NCBI RefSeq assembly: GCF_000188695.1
Contig: NW_004754930.1
Coordinates: forward strand, 705,528-743,359
DNA: 37,832 nt
Direction: 5' to 3'
DNA from: Salpingoeca rosetta
Lineage: Eukaryota; Opisthokonta; Choanoflagellata; Craspedida; Salpingoecidae
The position numbers were made by a program, and so were the translations under genes. How positions within the stretch are numbered: position 1 is the stretch's first letter; every line of letters starts with the position of its first letter. Positions 1 to 11,032 of this stretch are shown here, piece after piece. The notes beneath the pieces are model-generated. The model did no database searches and was not told where the DNA came from. It saw only the letters and a list, made by a program, of their open reading frames with translations.

Positions 1-160
<160 letters not shown>

Positions 161-171
161 ACAACGCCAAC

Positions 172-258
172 CTGGCCGAGGGCAGGGCCAAGCGGCGGTG
201 CCGGCGCTGCAGCTGCAGCCGGGATGTACATGGAGAACCTGCTCACAATCTTCGCCAT
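172..258 (-). CDS. MRPL11: Mitochondrial ribosomal protein L11, first coding exon (partial, runs off left edge)
   Basis: Reading the minus strand from the ATG at 258-256 gives 29 codons starting MAKIVSRF and ending in PPLGPALGQ. This is followed at once by a splice donor (GTTGGC, complement of 171-166) and then the (TG)n face of the edge microsatellite. The segment A..A-P-x-P-P-L-G-P-A-L-G-Q is the hallmark N-terminus of bacterial and mitochondrial uL11, where the Pro-rich loop contacts the GTPase-associated centre of the large subunit. The exon ends exactly where the family continues with a Gly residue. The remaining exons lie left of the window. The start lies 912 bp from the TPP1 start on the opposite strand, so the two genes are divergent. 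Alanine enrichment is unusual but compatible. The call rests on one short motif, so it is good but not certain. Confidence 0.82.
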
Positions 259-1170
259 CGTGTCGTGTGGTCGGTCTGTCGGTGCTGTCCTGAACACCAA
301 AATTAGTAGTCACATATGCGATGGCCTGTTTTTTTGTTGTTTGCGCTCACACATTTCCTCTCTCGCCTGCACAGCAGCAGACATGTGAGTGGTAGTGCCT
401 GCTTGCTGCACCCCCTGCTTGCTGTGCTGCTTCCTTCCTGTCCATGCCAGGAGTGGCGTTTGAATAGGTTCTGGAGACAGTGTTCGTTGGTTGGCTGGTG
501 GTTGTGCAGACAAGAGGGATCAGTGTTCCCTCCCTCTCGTCTGCACTGATCCTCCTCCAGTTTTCCCCCCACGCCACCCGTCTCATGTCAAACGCACACA
601 TTCTGTTTGGTTTCCTCCAGAAAAACAGAACAACATCCCAGCATCCATCCATCTCCTCCAACTTTTCCACCCTACTTTTCGATCCAACTCACGTTTGCCC
701 ACCACCCACACACCCCAACCTCCCCACATCACTCTGGCATCAATCGGAATCAGTTGCATTCTCCTTGGTAATAACAACACCCCCAGGCTTCACTGAACAC
801 ACCCTTCTCCTCCAGAACCTTGCTTCTGCGATCGCACAAGGTGAGAATGCCATAACAGTGCGTCTCTGATCTCTCACCCCTTCTTCTTCCCTGTTCACTG
901 GCTGCTCCGTGCACGTGGACTCTCCTTGTTCGCTCAGGTGTTTGTGCAGCTTGGCGTGTTTTTTCTTGCAGTTAGTCCGACAGTTGCCAGTGAACCGCTT
1001 GTTGTGTCTGGTTCATTTATCCAACGCATCCACTACGCTCAAGCCACCAACCAACCACCCAGTTCACGCACCAACTACGCCCTTGTTCAACCTTGTCTGC
1101 TCCTCTTTGCCCGTCTTCGCCAACAACTCGTCGCACCACTCTCATTCCCTGTGGATCGCATTGCAGGACC
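259..1170. promoter_or_regulatory. Divergent intergenic region MRPL11/TPP1 with probable TPP1 5' UTR intron
   Basis: This holds no convincing coding region: overlapping short reading frames lack conserved motifs. It must contain the promoters of both flanking genes. A consensus donor (ACAAG|GTGAGA) at 841 and an acceptor (ATTGCAG) ending at 1166 suggest a 326-nt intron in the TPP1 5' UTR. The coding exon would then begin four bases before the ATG at 1171. Pyrimidine-rich stretches are abundant. I see no TATA box I would trust. Confidence 0.5.
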
Positions 1171-1282
1171 ATGAAGATCTCCGCAGCCCTCGCGCTGGTG
1201 GCCACGCTTGCCGTCGCCGCCTCCGCAGCCCCCGCGTACTCAACCGACTCCGGTGAGCACAACGTGTGTGTGTGTGTGTGTG

Positions 1283-1316
<34 letters not shown>

Positions 1317-1830
1317 GTGTGTGCGTGTGTGTGTGTGTGTGTGCGTGTGTGTGAATATGCACGTATCCACGTGTGTTGCGCGTTGTTTGAGTTTTCAGCT
1401 TTGGTCGTGACTTGCCCACCCCTCTCCATCGACTCTCACACCTGATCGTCCCATCTCTCTCGCTTTCTCCCCCTTTCTCTCTCGCTCTGCGGGTTGCAGG
1501 TTGGAAGGTTGTCGGTGACGCCGCTGGCACCGTCAAGTTCCACATCGCCCTGGCGCACGCCAACCCGACCGCCATTGTCAACAAGCTGTATGAGGTGTCC
1601 GACCCTGCCTCCCCGGAGTACGGCAACCACTGGACCCGCGAAGAGCTCAAGCAGCACTCCAAGCCCGTCGATGGCGCCGTCAAGCGCGTCACCACCTGGC
1701 TCAGCGACGCCGGCATCACAGGTGCTGTGACGCGCGCGCGCGTGTGTACGCGTGTGTACGCGTGTGTTTGCGCATGTTCGTATGCTTCAGATGATCTGAC
1801 ATGGTTACTGAAACCATGCCATCACAACTG

Positions 1831-1868
<38 letters not shown>

Positions 1869-3485
1869 TATACACTTCCTCTCATCCCTGTCACGATCTT
1901 GATCATCATCGTTGTCGCGCCTTGTTTGACAGCTGTGACGCCCAACTGGTGCGGCGATATCCTGACTGTGCGTGCATCTGCCGCTGCTGTTGAGTCGCTC
2001 CTCTCCCTCGACCTCCAGACCTTCTTCCACACCGACGCAAACTTTACCATCGTCCGTGCAACAGAGCCCTGGTCCCTCCCCGCACACATCGCCGCCGATG
2101 TCGACACCATCTTTGGTCTGCATGCCTTCCCCGTCACCCGCGCACACGTGTCGCACGTGGGCAGCAACGGCATGGCACCCCAGGCTGGCAAGGTCACCCC
2201 ATCCGTCCTCCGCTCCCTCTACGGTGAGTCATGGCATGAAACAGGAATTGCGCCGCTGGTGCATGACGCGCGTGTGCTTGTGTGTGCGTGTGTGCGTGTG
2301 TATTTGCATCTGTATGCATGTGCGCGTGTGTATGCATGTGTGCGTGTGTGCGTGTGTGTTTGTATGTGTGTGTGTGCGCGCGTGTATCCGTGCACAAACA
2401 CGCCAAGTTTCCATATTGCTGTTGTTCGATGTATTTTTTTCTGGCTACTGCTGTTCTTGCTCAAGTTGCATGGCCGTGCCTCTCACGTGTGCTCGCTTCC
2501 AACCCATGCTAACTGGGCGTGCGTGCATGCAGGCATCAACGAGCAGTACTCTGGCAGCTCCAGCAGCTCTCAGGGTCTGGCCGAGTTCCAGCACCAGGGT
2601 TACAGCGTCAGCGACCTCGCAAAGTTCATCCAAGAGTTCAACCTCCCCAAGCAGGTGCTGAACAATGGCAGGGGAATAATATGATGCATGGCATTGGCGT
2701 GCTTTCTCCAACGTTGCACACATTGGTGTTGCAACACACACACATGTCCCACTCTCACAACCACACACAAACACACACAAACACGCACGCACGCACACAC
2801 ACACTTGCCACAAACTTACATCGACATTGCAACACACGTGTATGCGTTCAGACTGTGCGCAACATCACTGGGGATGGGCAGACGGTGATTGGGCACACTG
2901 AGGCCAACCTTGACGTGCAGTACATCATGGTCACAGGCTCCCTCATCCCAACAGGTCTGCACGGCCACTGTCACTTGTTGTGGTCTTATCGTTGCTGTTG
3001 TTGTTTTTATTGTCGTCCTGTTACACCATACTCATACACACGTGCTCACGCGCAACAAGCTCTGTGTATCGTAGAATGAATTGCACGTTTCTCCCTCAAA
3101 CACATTCAACCCCCCCCCAAACTGAATGTTTCTCTCTATGTGCACTTGCCACGCCACCACCAATGACATCAACCACACGAACTACAACATCAACCACCAC
3201 CAACCACAGACTTCTTTGTGCAGAAGGGCAACGAGTTTGACCTGCTTGCGTGGAGCCAGGATGTTGCCGCGGACCCGTACTCTGCGATGGTGTGGTCTGT
3301 CAGCTACGGCGAGGACATTGAGACCATTGTCAGCTCCTTTGACGACTCGTACCCGACCCGCTTCAACACGGAGGTGGCCAAGCTCGGCACGCTCGGCAAG
3401 AGCATCCTCTTTGCCTCTGGCGACTCTGGCGTCTACTCCCGCCAATGTATGTTCACACGTGCACACGCGCACATTGTGATGTGTG

Positions 3486-3562
<77 letters not shown>

Positions 3563-4337
3563 TTTGTCTGCACATGTGTGCGTTTGTGAATTTCCTCGCC
3601 TCCCCTCATTGCGCGTCATCACCACGCCACCATCACCACCACCATCACCACCAGCCGTCGACCGCGAGTTCCGCCCCGACTTCCCCGCATCCCTCCCCGC
3701 AATCACGGGCGTTGGCGCCACCCAGCTCAACTTCGATGGATCGTGCGTTCTTGCATACGCTTGTGCTCGCATGTGTGTATGTTCGTAGGTGGTCTAGTGC
3801 CACCTTTCGCCACCCCGCCAGCGTTGTGGACTCACGTGTATTTTGCGCGGTGCATTGATGAACGGCCAGGGAGGACACCGGCACCTCCTTCAGCGGCGGC
3901 GGCTTCTGCCTCTCCAAGTACTTCACCCGCTCCCAGGAGTAAGTCAGCTGTCGCCACATGGTCATGCGTCAATGTGTTTGGCAGTCAAGATTGCATCCTT
4001 GGTTGCGTGCACGTTTGTGTATGCATGCATGGTCGTCCTTGACTGAGTTGCATGACTGACTTGTGTTGATTGTTTGTGAATGTTGGTGGCTGTTTGTGCA
4101 TGCAGCTGCACCTACCAGAACACGGCTGTGTCCAACTTCTTCAGCAAGAGCTCCAACCTTCCTCCCAGCCACCTCTACGACAATGCCGTACGTTTATTCG
4201 CTTGCAGCGTCACGCCACGTTTTATTTGCACGCAGCGCTCGTCAGGGCTGATATCACTGTTCCTCGAGCACGCTTGTGACCTTGTACTATCACGATACAC
4301 CCACTCACCCACCCACTCACACACACACACACACTCA

Positions 4338-4380
<43 letters not shown>

Positions 4381-4943
4381 TCACTCACGTGCCCTCACAC
4401 TCACTCATGTACCCACACACGCCGATGCACATTCTCCTTCCTTCTCACTTGCTTGTGTGTACACAGGGCTGCGGCTACCCTGATGTGTCTGCGCAAGGCG
4501 TCAACTTCCAGGTTGTCGTGAACGGCATCACACAGGGCGTGTCCGGCACCTCCGCCTCGTGCCCAACCGTTGCCGGTGTCGTCGCCCTCCTCAACGACGT
4601 GGTATGCCCCTATCTATCTTTGCTTGGTTTTGGCCGTTCGTTTTGTTGTTTGTTTGTGAGTGTGTGAACTTGTGCGCGCATGCGTGTGTGCGTGTGCGTG
4701 TGCGTGTGCGTGTGCGTGTGCGTGTGCGTGTGCGTGTTTGCTTGCACGTGATAATGCAATGATGCATTGGTGGTATTCTCACTGATTTTGCTGGCGCGTG
4801 TCTGGATGTGGCGTTTTGTGTACATGAAACAGCGCCTGACCCAGGGCAAGTCTCCGCTCGGCTGGCTCAACCCACTCTTCTACGCCCACCCCGAGGTCTT
4901 CAACGACATGACCAAGGGCACCAACCGCGGTGAGTTGCGCCGC

Positions 4944-4993
<50 letters not shown>

Positions 4994-5388
4994 TGGTGTG
5001 GCTCCACATGACAACTGGATCGCCGCGTGACCTCCATTCCACTGGTCCATTGATTGGTCCATTCCATCCATCCATTCTGCTCGTCCATTCATTGAATTCG
5101 TTCGTTGCGTTCTTTTTGGACCACTTGTGTGTGCGTACGCAGGCTCGGGCATCTACGGTTTCACCGCCATTGAGGGCTGGGATCCCGTCACAGGTGTGCC
5201 CGCGTGCGACACGTGCTGGTGTCTTGATGTTGTTTCGTGTTGCTGTTCCTTGCTCGTGTCGCAGTTGTGCTTGCCAACAGCGCTGTTCTCACGCACCCCC
5301 ACCCATTGTTTGTGTGTATGTCCCGTCCACCACAGGCCTTGGCACGCCGAACTACCCCAAGCTGAAGCAGCTTGTGCTCAGCCTCTAA
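1171..5388 (+). CDS. TPP1: Tripeptidyl-peptidase 1 (sedolisin family S53, CLN2-like), 13 exons
   Basis: Exons: 1171-1252, 1500-1721, 1933-2223, 2533-2654, 2852-2954, 3210-3446, 3655-3742, 3870-3938, 4106-4187, 4467-4601, 4833-4929, 5143-5193 and 5336-5388. They join in frame to 543 residues (human TPP1 has 563). Residues 1-19 form a signal peptide (MKISAALALVATLAVAASA). An activation prodomain follows, then the serine-carboxyl protease domain. The sedolisin catalytic set is complete: Glu256 and Asp260 in TEANLDVQY, oxyanion Asp345 in FASGDSG, and nucleophile Ser461 in SGTSAS. The C-terminal calcium-binding motif GWDPVTGLGTPN is split across the last two exons. The family removes tripeptides from protein N-termini in acidic lysosomes, so a lysosomal or food-vacuole role is expected. 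Nearly every intron carries a CA/TG microsatellite. The Glu/Asp spacing and the oxyanion Asp fit S53 and exclude subtilisin. Confidence 0.95.
1264..1352. repeat. (TG)n microsatellite, TPP1 intron 1
   Basis: TG dinucleotides with occasional TGCG interruptions start about ten bases after the intron 1 donor. Confidence 0.95.
3481..3561. repeat. (TG)n microsatellite, TPP1 intron 6
   Basis: A nearly pure TG tract about 30 bases downstream of the exon 6 donor. A (CAC/CAT) triplet-rich stretch follows before the exon 7 acceptor at 3654. Confidence 0.95.
4313..4389. repeat. (CA)n with CACT interruptions, TPP1 intron 9
   Basis: CA dinucleotides mixed with CACT units between exons 9 and 10. Confidence 0.9.
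4681..4738. repeat. (GTGTGC)n hexanucleotide tract, TPP1 intron 10
   Basis: About nine copies of a six-base GTGTGC/GCGTGT unit, more regular than the surrounding TG-rich intron. Confidence 0.9.
4944..4990. repeat. (CA)n microsatellite, TPP1 intron 11
   Basis: A pure CA tract about 15 bases after the exon 11 donor. Confidence 0.95.
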
Positions 5389-5794
5389 GCGCTCACAAGC
5401 CCAGCCTTGCCTTGCCTTGCTTTTGCATCGCTGCATGGCTGCTCGTGTCAATGCGTGTTTTGCTTTCCTCTCTTTCCTCCCTTTCTTTCAGTCCCTTTTG
5501 TCTCATTGCTGCTCTTTATGTTTCGTTCAACCTTCTTTCCTGCTCGCATACTCGATCGCATTCGTCGACTTGCTTGATTGTTCCTCTCCAATACACACAC
5601 CGACACGCGAGCAAAGTCACCAGCTGTCACGCACGACACGATCCCATCTTCAATTCAATCCTTCCACCTAACACGTGTCAGCAAAGAAGAAGGAAGTAGG
5701 CGCGAGAAATAAATCTCGCAGTTCCACTGACACACACACACACCAACCACTCCACACACCACTGAACACCACTGAACACCACCTGCACACCACC
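5389..5794. other. TPP1 3' flank and GST upstream region
   Basis: No coding region is visible. The first part is pyrimidine-rich 3' UTR-like sequence with runs such as CCTTGCCTTGCC. The only AATAAA hexamer lies at 5708. From about 5730 there are CACC/CACACACC repeats (ACCACTGAACACCACTGAAC) leading up to the GST ATG at 5795. They probably form the 5' UTR of that gene. Confidence 0.6.
5702..5719 (+). terminator. Candidate TPP1 poly(A) signal AATAAA inside a perfect hairpin
   Basis: GCGAGA-AATAAA-TCTCGC is a perfect six-base inverted repeat whose six-base loop is exactly the canonical polyadenylation hexamer. It lies 320 bases after the TPP1 stop and 76 bases before the next ATG. Use as the poly(A) signal is inferred from position and sequence only. 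Confidence 0.45.
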
Positions 5795-5907
5795 ATGCCA
5801 CGCTTTACGATGGGATACTGGGGCATCCGCGGCCTTGGCGCCAGCCCACGTATGATGCTCTGGGCCTGCGGCGAGAAGGACTTTGAGAACATCGAGGTAC
5901 GCATGCG

Positions 5908-6027
<120 letters not shown>

Positions 6028-6118
6028 ACATGGCGTTTGTTTGCCTGCTTTCAATGAGACCAGTCGCCATGCTCGAAACCTCAAACACACATATTCATTC
6101 ACACACACACACATTCAT

Positions 6119-6186
6119 GCACACAACACAACACAACACAACACAACACAACACAACACAACACAACACAACGCAACACAACACGC
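6119..6186. repeat. (ACACA)n pentanucleotide tandem repeat
   Basis: About twelve near-identical ACACA/CACAA units directly upstream of the last GST exon. This unit type is not seen elsewhere in the window. Confidence 0.92.
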
Positions 6187-6331
6187 ATGCACAGGCTGCA
6201 CGGGCAAGTTCCCCAACCTGCACGCGTACCTGCAGGCGTTCCTCGAGCACGAGGAAGTCAAGTCCTTCCGGGAGTCGGCCTACTACCGCGTCTCCCCGAT
6301 CAACGCCCCCATGGCGCGCGTCAACAACTGA

Positions 6332-6800
6332 GCGCTGGCACCGTCCCCTCCCTCTGCTTTGTTTTTGCTTCGAGCACGGCCCCAGTGCTGCTTGCATTGC
6401 ACGTGTGCCGTTCTTTTGTTGCACTCAACCACACAGCCAACAGCGCTTCATTCCTGATAAACACCACAGCACATACGAGTCTGTATGGCTCATGGACAAC
6501 GGAAAGAAGATGCACTGACACTCACACCCACGCAACACCCACTCTCCACCACAGAATACAAACAGCAACCAGCCACGAGTGTTGATGAACGGCAAAAGAC
6601 GAAAGAAAAGCAAAAAATGACACGTGAAGAAGAGGAGGCTTCAAATATCATACACAAGCACACGAAACAGAGAGGTTACATTACAACAACACGTGCAGGA
6701 GTACGACACATTGAGGAGAATTCAACACGCACACAAGCATAAACAACACACAAAGACGCAGGCAGACACCCACCCACACACACGCACACACAACACAAAC

Positions 6801-6835
<35 letters not shown>

Positions 6836-6849
6836 CAAACACGCACTGA
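6332..6849. other. Convergent 3' flanks of GST and vWA genes
   Basis: No gene is visible. The region contains A-rich sequence (6590-6660) and mixed CA/ACAA microsatellites at 6740-6845, next to the stop of the minus-strand vWA gene. No AATAAA is present on either strand that I could find. Confidence 0.6.
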
Positions 6850-9800
6850 TTAAAGGTCCTCAAAGCACTCTGGCGCGATGGTGTCGGCAAGGGTGGATAG
6901 AGCATCAGCTGCTCCACGCGCCTGCTGCTCTCTGGTCATAAGGGACGTGGCCTGGAACTCGTGCTGTGAAGCAAGGGCAAGCTGCTCTGCCGTGTTGCTC
7001 GCAAGGGCATCCAGTTGCGAGGACAGCGTGCCTGCAAGCTCGATGGAGGCGGATGCCGCTTCGCTGTTCACGGCATTCAGTGCCTGGCGAAGGTTGGACC
7101 CCGTTGCCTGCGTGTTGCTGATGATCGTGCTCGCTGCGTCGTAGCATTCAACTGCCGCATCCGTTACATCTGTGTGTTTGTGTGTGTGCATGCACAAGGA
7201 AAAAAAAAAAAAAAGAAAAGAGGGGGAGGGGAGGCAAACGATGGACGCTGGTTAATGTATCACAGTATTGTAACGCCAAGCAAATCAAGTGCAGACGAAC
7301 GGTGTCACATACACGCGCACACACACACATACACGCACACACACACACACACACATGCAACACACGCACACACACATGCAACACACACACACACATGCAA
7401 CACACACACACACAGACACACACACACGCACGCACACACAAACACGAACACAACATGCAGTCAAGCATGTTCCTCCCCCCCCCGCGCCTTCAAAGGTCCC
7501 CGTGTACCTGAGGCGGAGGACGCAACGGACTGTGTGCTGGCAATATCGAGTTCAAGCTGCGATGTTAGCTCCGCTGCATCGGCGTGGCGTGCTGTCACCG
7601 CTGCCTGCCGGGACGTCAGCTCGGATGTGGTGGTGGACATGACTTGGACGCCAGAGGTTTCCTCGGCCAAGCGTCCCTCGATGGAAGCAGCCGCATCTGC
7701 CTCACTCGACAGCCCGCTCTGCACGCTGTCCAGCTCAGACGACAGCTGCGAATACAACGACGTGTCCGCGGAAACGGCGGCCTCAAGCGAGTTTGCAACC
7801 CGCACCTGTTGCGAGTGCTCTGCCACCAACTCGTTCGCCTCCAAGCTCAGTTCCTGGCGCAGGTCCACCTTGGTGGTGAGGCACTCGCGCAGCTGGGACA
7901 CGCGCCTCCGAAACTCGCCCACACTCACGGGGAGGCTGTATTCCAGGGCTGCAGACACGGCGGCCTCGAGCGAGCTGTGCTGGGTCACCAGCTGAGAGGC
8001 AAGCTCCTCGTTCATCACAGACAGCTGGCCATCAAGCGAGACCACCGTTTGCTGCAGGGAAGAGGCGAGCGAGAGCTGAGAGTTGGCGCTGTTCACGGCG
8101 GCTGTTGCCTCCGACTGCTTGGCCAGAACTTGCGTCAAGAGCAGGCTTGCGTCAATGTCAATGCCGGTCAAGCCCGTGAGCGCCTCGCGCAGGCGGGACA
8201 GCGTCGTGTCCATCATATCTGCCGCTGTTTCTGCAGCGGAAGCCTCCTGGGTGGCGGTGGCCTCCAAAGCGGAGGCCAGGGTGGACAGCGCATCCGTCTC
8301 CGCGCTGTGGCGCGAAATTTGCGAGGACACCGCGTCCACGGCGTCGCTGTAGTCCATGGAGGCGATGTAGGCCGAGTACGCGTCGATGCGCGCCGATGCA
8401 GACTGTGCACGCGACACGGCGGCCGTGAGCCAGTCACCAATGGACGAGATGCGATCACTCGCAGCGCGGGCCTCGTCAAGCAGCGCAGCCTTCACGCGCT
8501 CATTCTCGGCCACAACAAACGTCTGCACGTCCGGCAGCAGCGCAGAGTGCGCCACGTAGTCTGCGCAGCCGAGCTGGGTGCAGTTGTTGATGGCCACCTG
8601 CTCAAACAGTGCCAGGCGCGGGATGGTGGTGACGCAAATGTCCTCGATGAAGTCGCGGTTGACGTTCACCAGGCCGGCCTCGTCGCCGACAATCTGCACG
8701 TTTGCCTCAATGCCGCCTGCGATGTCGAGCAGCGTGGGCATGTTGATGCTGGAGCCGATGCCCAGGGCGATGGTGACGACGCCAAGCTGCTGCAGCGCCT
8801 CGATGCCCACGGGCACGTTGACGACGTCGTCGGCGGTGGTGCGGCCGTCTGTCAGGACGAGGAGGAGGCGGTTGGAGCCCTGCGAGTTCATGCTAAACTC
8901 CTCCGCCGTGCGGCGCAGCGCGGTGCCAATGTAGGAGAGGCCCGCCTGCTGCTGGTAGTTGGCGTCAAAGTTGGCAAAGAGGGTGGCGTTGTCGGCAGTG
9001 AACGGGCTGATGAGGCTGAAGCTGCCTGGGCCCGCAAACTGGGCCAGGGCCACGCGCGCGTTGAGCGCAGTGGAGGAGAGGAGCGGGCTGATGGACTTGG
9101 CCAGAAACGAGCGCAGGGTGGAGGGCGAGTTGGTGGGCAGCGAGGTTGACGTGTCCAGGAGCACAAACACGTCCGAGATTGTGCGGCTGCACTCGGCGTC
9201 CGAGGTGGAGGAGGTGGAGGCGCGGCCCTTCTGCACGATGAGCACGCCGTCAATGCTGATGGTGCGGATGCATGCGCTGGCAGATGGGAGGGGCTGCCCG
9301 CGGATCACAATGGGGCTCGGGGTGCCCACATGCACGATGCCCGGGACATTGAGGCGGCAGCTGGGCACGGCGGTGGACGTTGCAGTACCATCGATGCGGA
9401 GCAGGATGCCCGCCTCATCGCGCACCACGTGGATGGTGTGCAGGACGGAGGCGTTTGCCTGAAAAGCCGTGGCGACCTCCGTTGTTGTGCCGTCACATGT
9501 GAGGCGGAAGAGGACTTGGTCATCGGTCGCGGCGAGCACGAAGCCGTCCTGGGGCGGGGTTGTGGGCGCGACGCTGGAGCTTGTGGCCAGCATGATACCC
9601 AGCGTGTCTCCCTCTTGCACCTGAAAGGTGATGAGCATGTCGTTCTGGAGAGCGCCGGTTTCCATCTGGAAGGAGCCGTACCCGCCGGCAGCGGCGTCAA
9701 TGTCGCCGGAGAAGTGGTAGTTGTCTGCTGGCGGCAGGTTGGTCGGGCAGAGGCCGGCCGTGTTGGCGCTGACGTCGGCAGAGGTGGAGGAGAAGAGGGT

Positions 9801-10289
9801 GTTGAGACCCGTGAGCTGGGAACTGGTTGAGGAGACGGTGGTGGAGAGCTCTGATGCTGCGGCCTCCAGGGACGCAGCGGCAACAGAGACGTCTGTGTGG
9901 GTGGAGACTGCGGCTTGCGTGGAGGCTGCGAGGGCGTCCGCGTCAAGGGCGCCCAGGGTGGTGGATGTCTGTGACTGGAGGGTGCTTGCCTCTGCGCTGA
10001 CCTGGGATGCCTGGCTTTGGAACGCGCTTGCATCCGTGGTTCCGCCAGACAGGCTGAGCAGGTGCTGCGCGGGCTGTTCGATGGAGGCCTGCGTTGTTTC
10101 GATGCTGCTGAGGGCGCCCTGGTACGCTTCATCACAGGTGGAAGCTGGGTCATCCGTGCACGCTGGTTCCGTGCATGGATGCATGAGTTGCTGCGCGTGC
10201 ACGCCGCAGCCGAGGACGGACGCCACAACAACAAGCACAGCCACAGCAGCGGTGGCTGCCACAACGACGCTGCGTTGCCTTCCGACCAT
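6850..10289 (-). CDS. Secreted LamG/von Willebrand A coiled-coil matrix protein, 2 exons
   Basis: Exons 10289-7508 and 7169-6850 join in phase 1 to 1,033 residues. I chose the ATG at 10289 because it opens a signal peptide (Arg near the start, then an Ala/Val-rich core ending at about residue 33, VHAQ). An in-frame ATG at 10391 would add 34 residues of intron-like CA-encoded sequence. The order is: Ser/Thr/Ala-rich coiled coil (about 40-165), LamG-like beta sandwich (about 190-365, ending CIRTISIDGVL), and vWA domain (about 368-560). The vWA has an intact MIDAS: DTSTS 379-383, Thr456 in IGTAL and Asp481 in LTDGR. A long coiled coil (about 590-1025) follows, with single Cys residues and a last Cys in PECFEDL at the end. 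There is no membrane anchor, so it is secreted. MIDAS implies metal-dependent ligand binding. The gene is head to head with the laminin-like gene, 521 bp apart, suggesting matrix partners. Confidence 0.88.
7196..7455. repeat. A-tract and mixed CA/ACATGCA repeats in vWA gene intron
   Basis: A 15-base A run (7200) with purine-rich flank is followed by CA dinucleotides broken by regular ATGCAACA units at 7354-7404. All lie in the single intron of the minus-strand vWA gene. Confidence 0.9.
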
Positions 10290-10810
10290 GACGATCGACG
10301 AACGTGTGTGTGTGTGTGTGTGGTTTTGAACAGAAAGAACAGAAAGCAAGAACAGGAACAAAGACACAAGCAAGCAGGGGCTCACGCACACAATCTAAGG
10401 AAAGGAAAGCAGATGGGCGAGGAGTGCAGTCGTGTATGATGTTGTGTTGTTGATGTGACTGACACAAAGCCTTGCTTGCTTGCTTGCTTGTCGAAATGGG
10501 AGGAGGCGGTGGGTTGGTTGGATGGGGTGCGGTTCAGTGGGTGTGAGGGGTGTCGTGTGTGTTGTGTTGTGCTTGCAAGCAACCAATGCAAGGAACATTC
10601 CATGGAAATATTGCCAACTTTCCACAAAATAACAAAAAGTGAAGAAGCAGCAGCAGCGCGCAAAAAGAGATATCAGTGAACGGCAGAGGAAAGCGCACTT
10701 CCCCACCCTCCTCAGCTTCCCATCCACGTCCATCCACGCATCCACGTCCATCCACGCATCCACGTCCATCCACGCATCCACGCATCCGTCTGACCTGCTT
10801 GCTGGCTGTC
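10290..10810. promoter_or_regulatory. 521-bp bidirectional promoter region of the two matrix genes
   Basis: This is the only space between the start codons of the minus-strand vWA protein (10289) and the plus-strand laminin-like protein (10811). It contains a short (TG)n (10303-10321), a (CTTG)n run (10472-10490) and an 18-bp tandem repeat (10721-10788). An in-frame upstream ATG at 10676 would extend the laminin-like protein by 45 low-complexity residues encoded partly by that repeat. I treat it as 5' UTR because the downstream ATG opens a proper signal peptide. Confidence 0.6.
10721..10788. repeat. 18-bp tandem repeat in the bidirectional promoter
   Basis: Three exact copies of CATCCACGTCCATCCACG (10721-10774) followed by a partial copy. 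The unit is itself built from CATCCACG/TCCATCCACG half-units. It ends 22 bases before the laminin-like ATG. Confidence 0.9.
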
Positions 10811-10948
10811 ATGATGAGGATGGCGGCACGCTCACGCGTGCTACCGTGGCACCTTGTGATGAGTTCCATGCTCCTCGTGCTGTTGTCGACCCAGAACACT
10901 GCCCATGCCACCATCTGCATCGACCCCATCCCGGAACAACGTGTGTGT

Positions 10949-11032
<84 letters not shown>

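Noticed and set aside
480..869. Plus-strand reading frame upstream of TPP1
   Set aside because: It has no recognisable domain, poor composition, and overlaps the probable 5' UTR and its intron.
7584..9149. Open reading frame of 521 codons on the plus strand
   Set aside because: It is antisense to the LamG/vWA gene, has a biased His/Arg/Gly composition and no domain. It is a by-product of GC-rich third positions in the real minus-strand exon.
10721..10788. CRISPR-like array
   Set aside because: The 18-bp units are directly adjacent with no unique spacers, in a eukaryotic genome. It is an ordinary tandem repeat.
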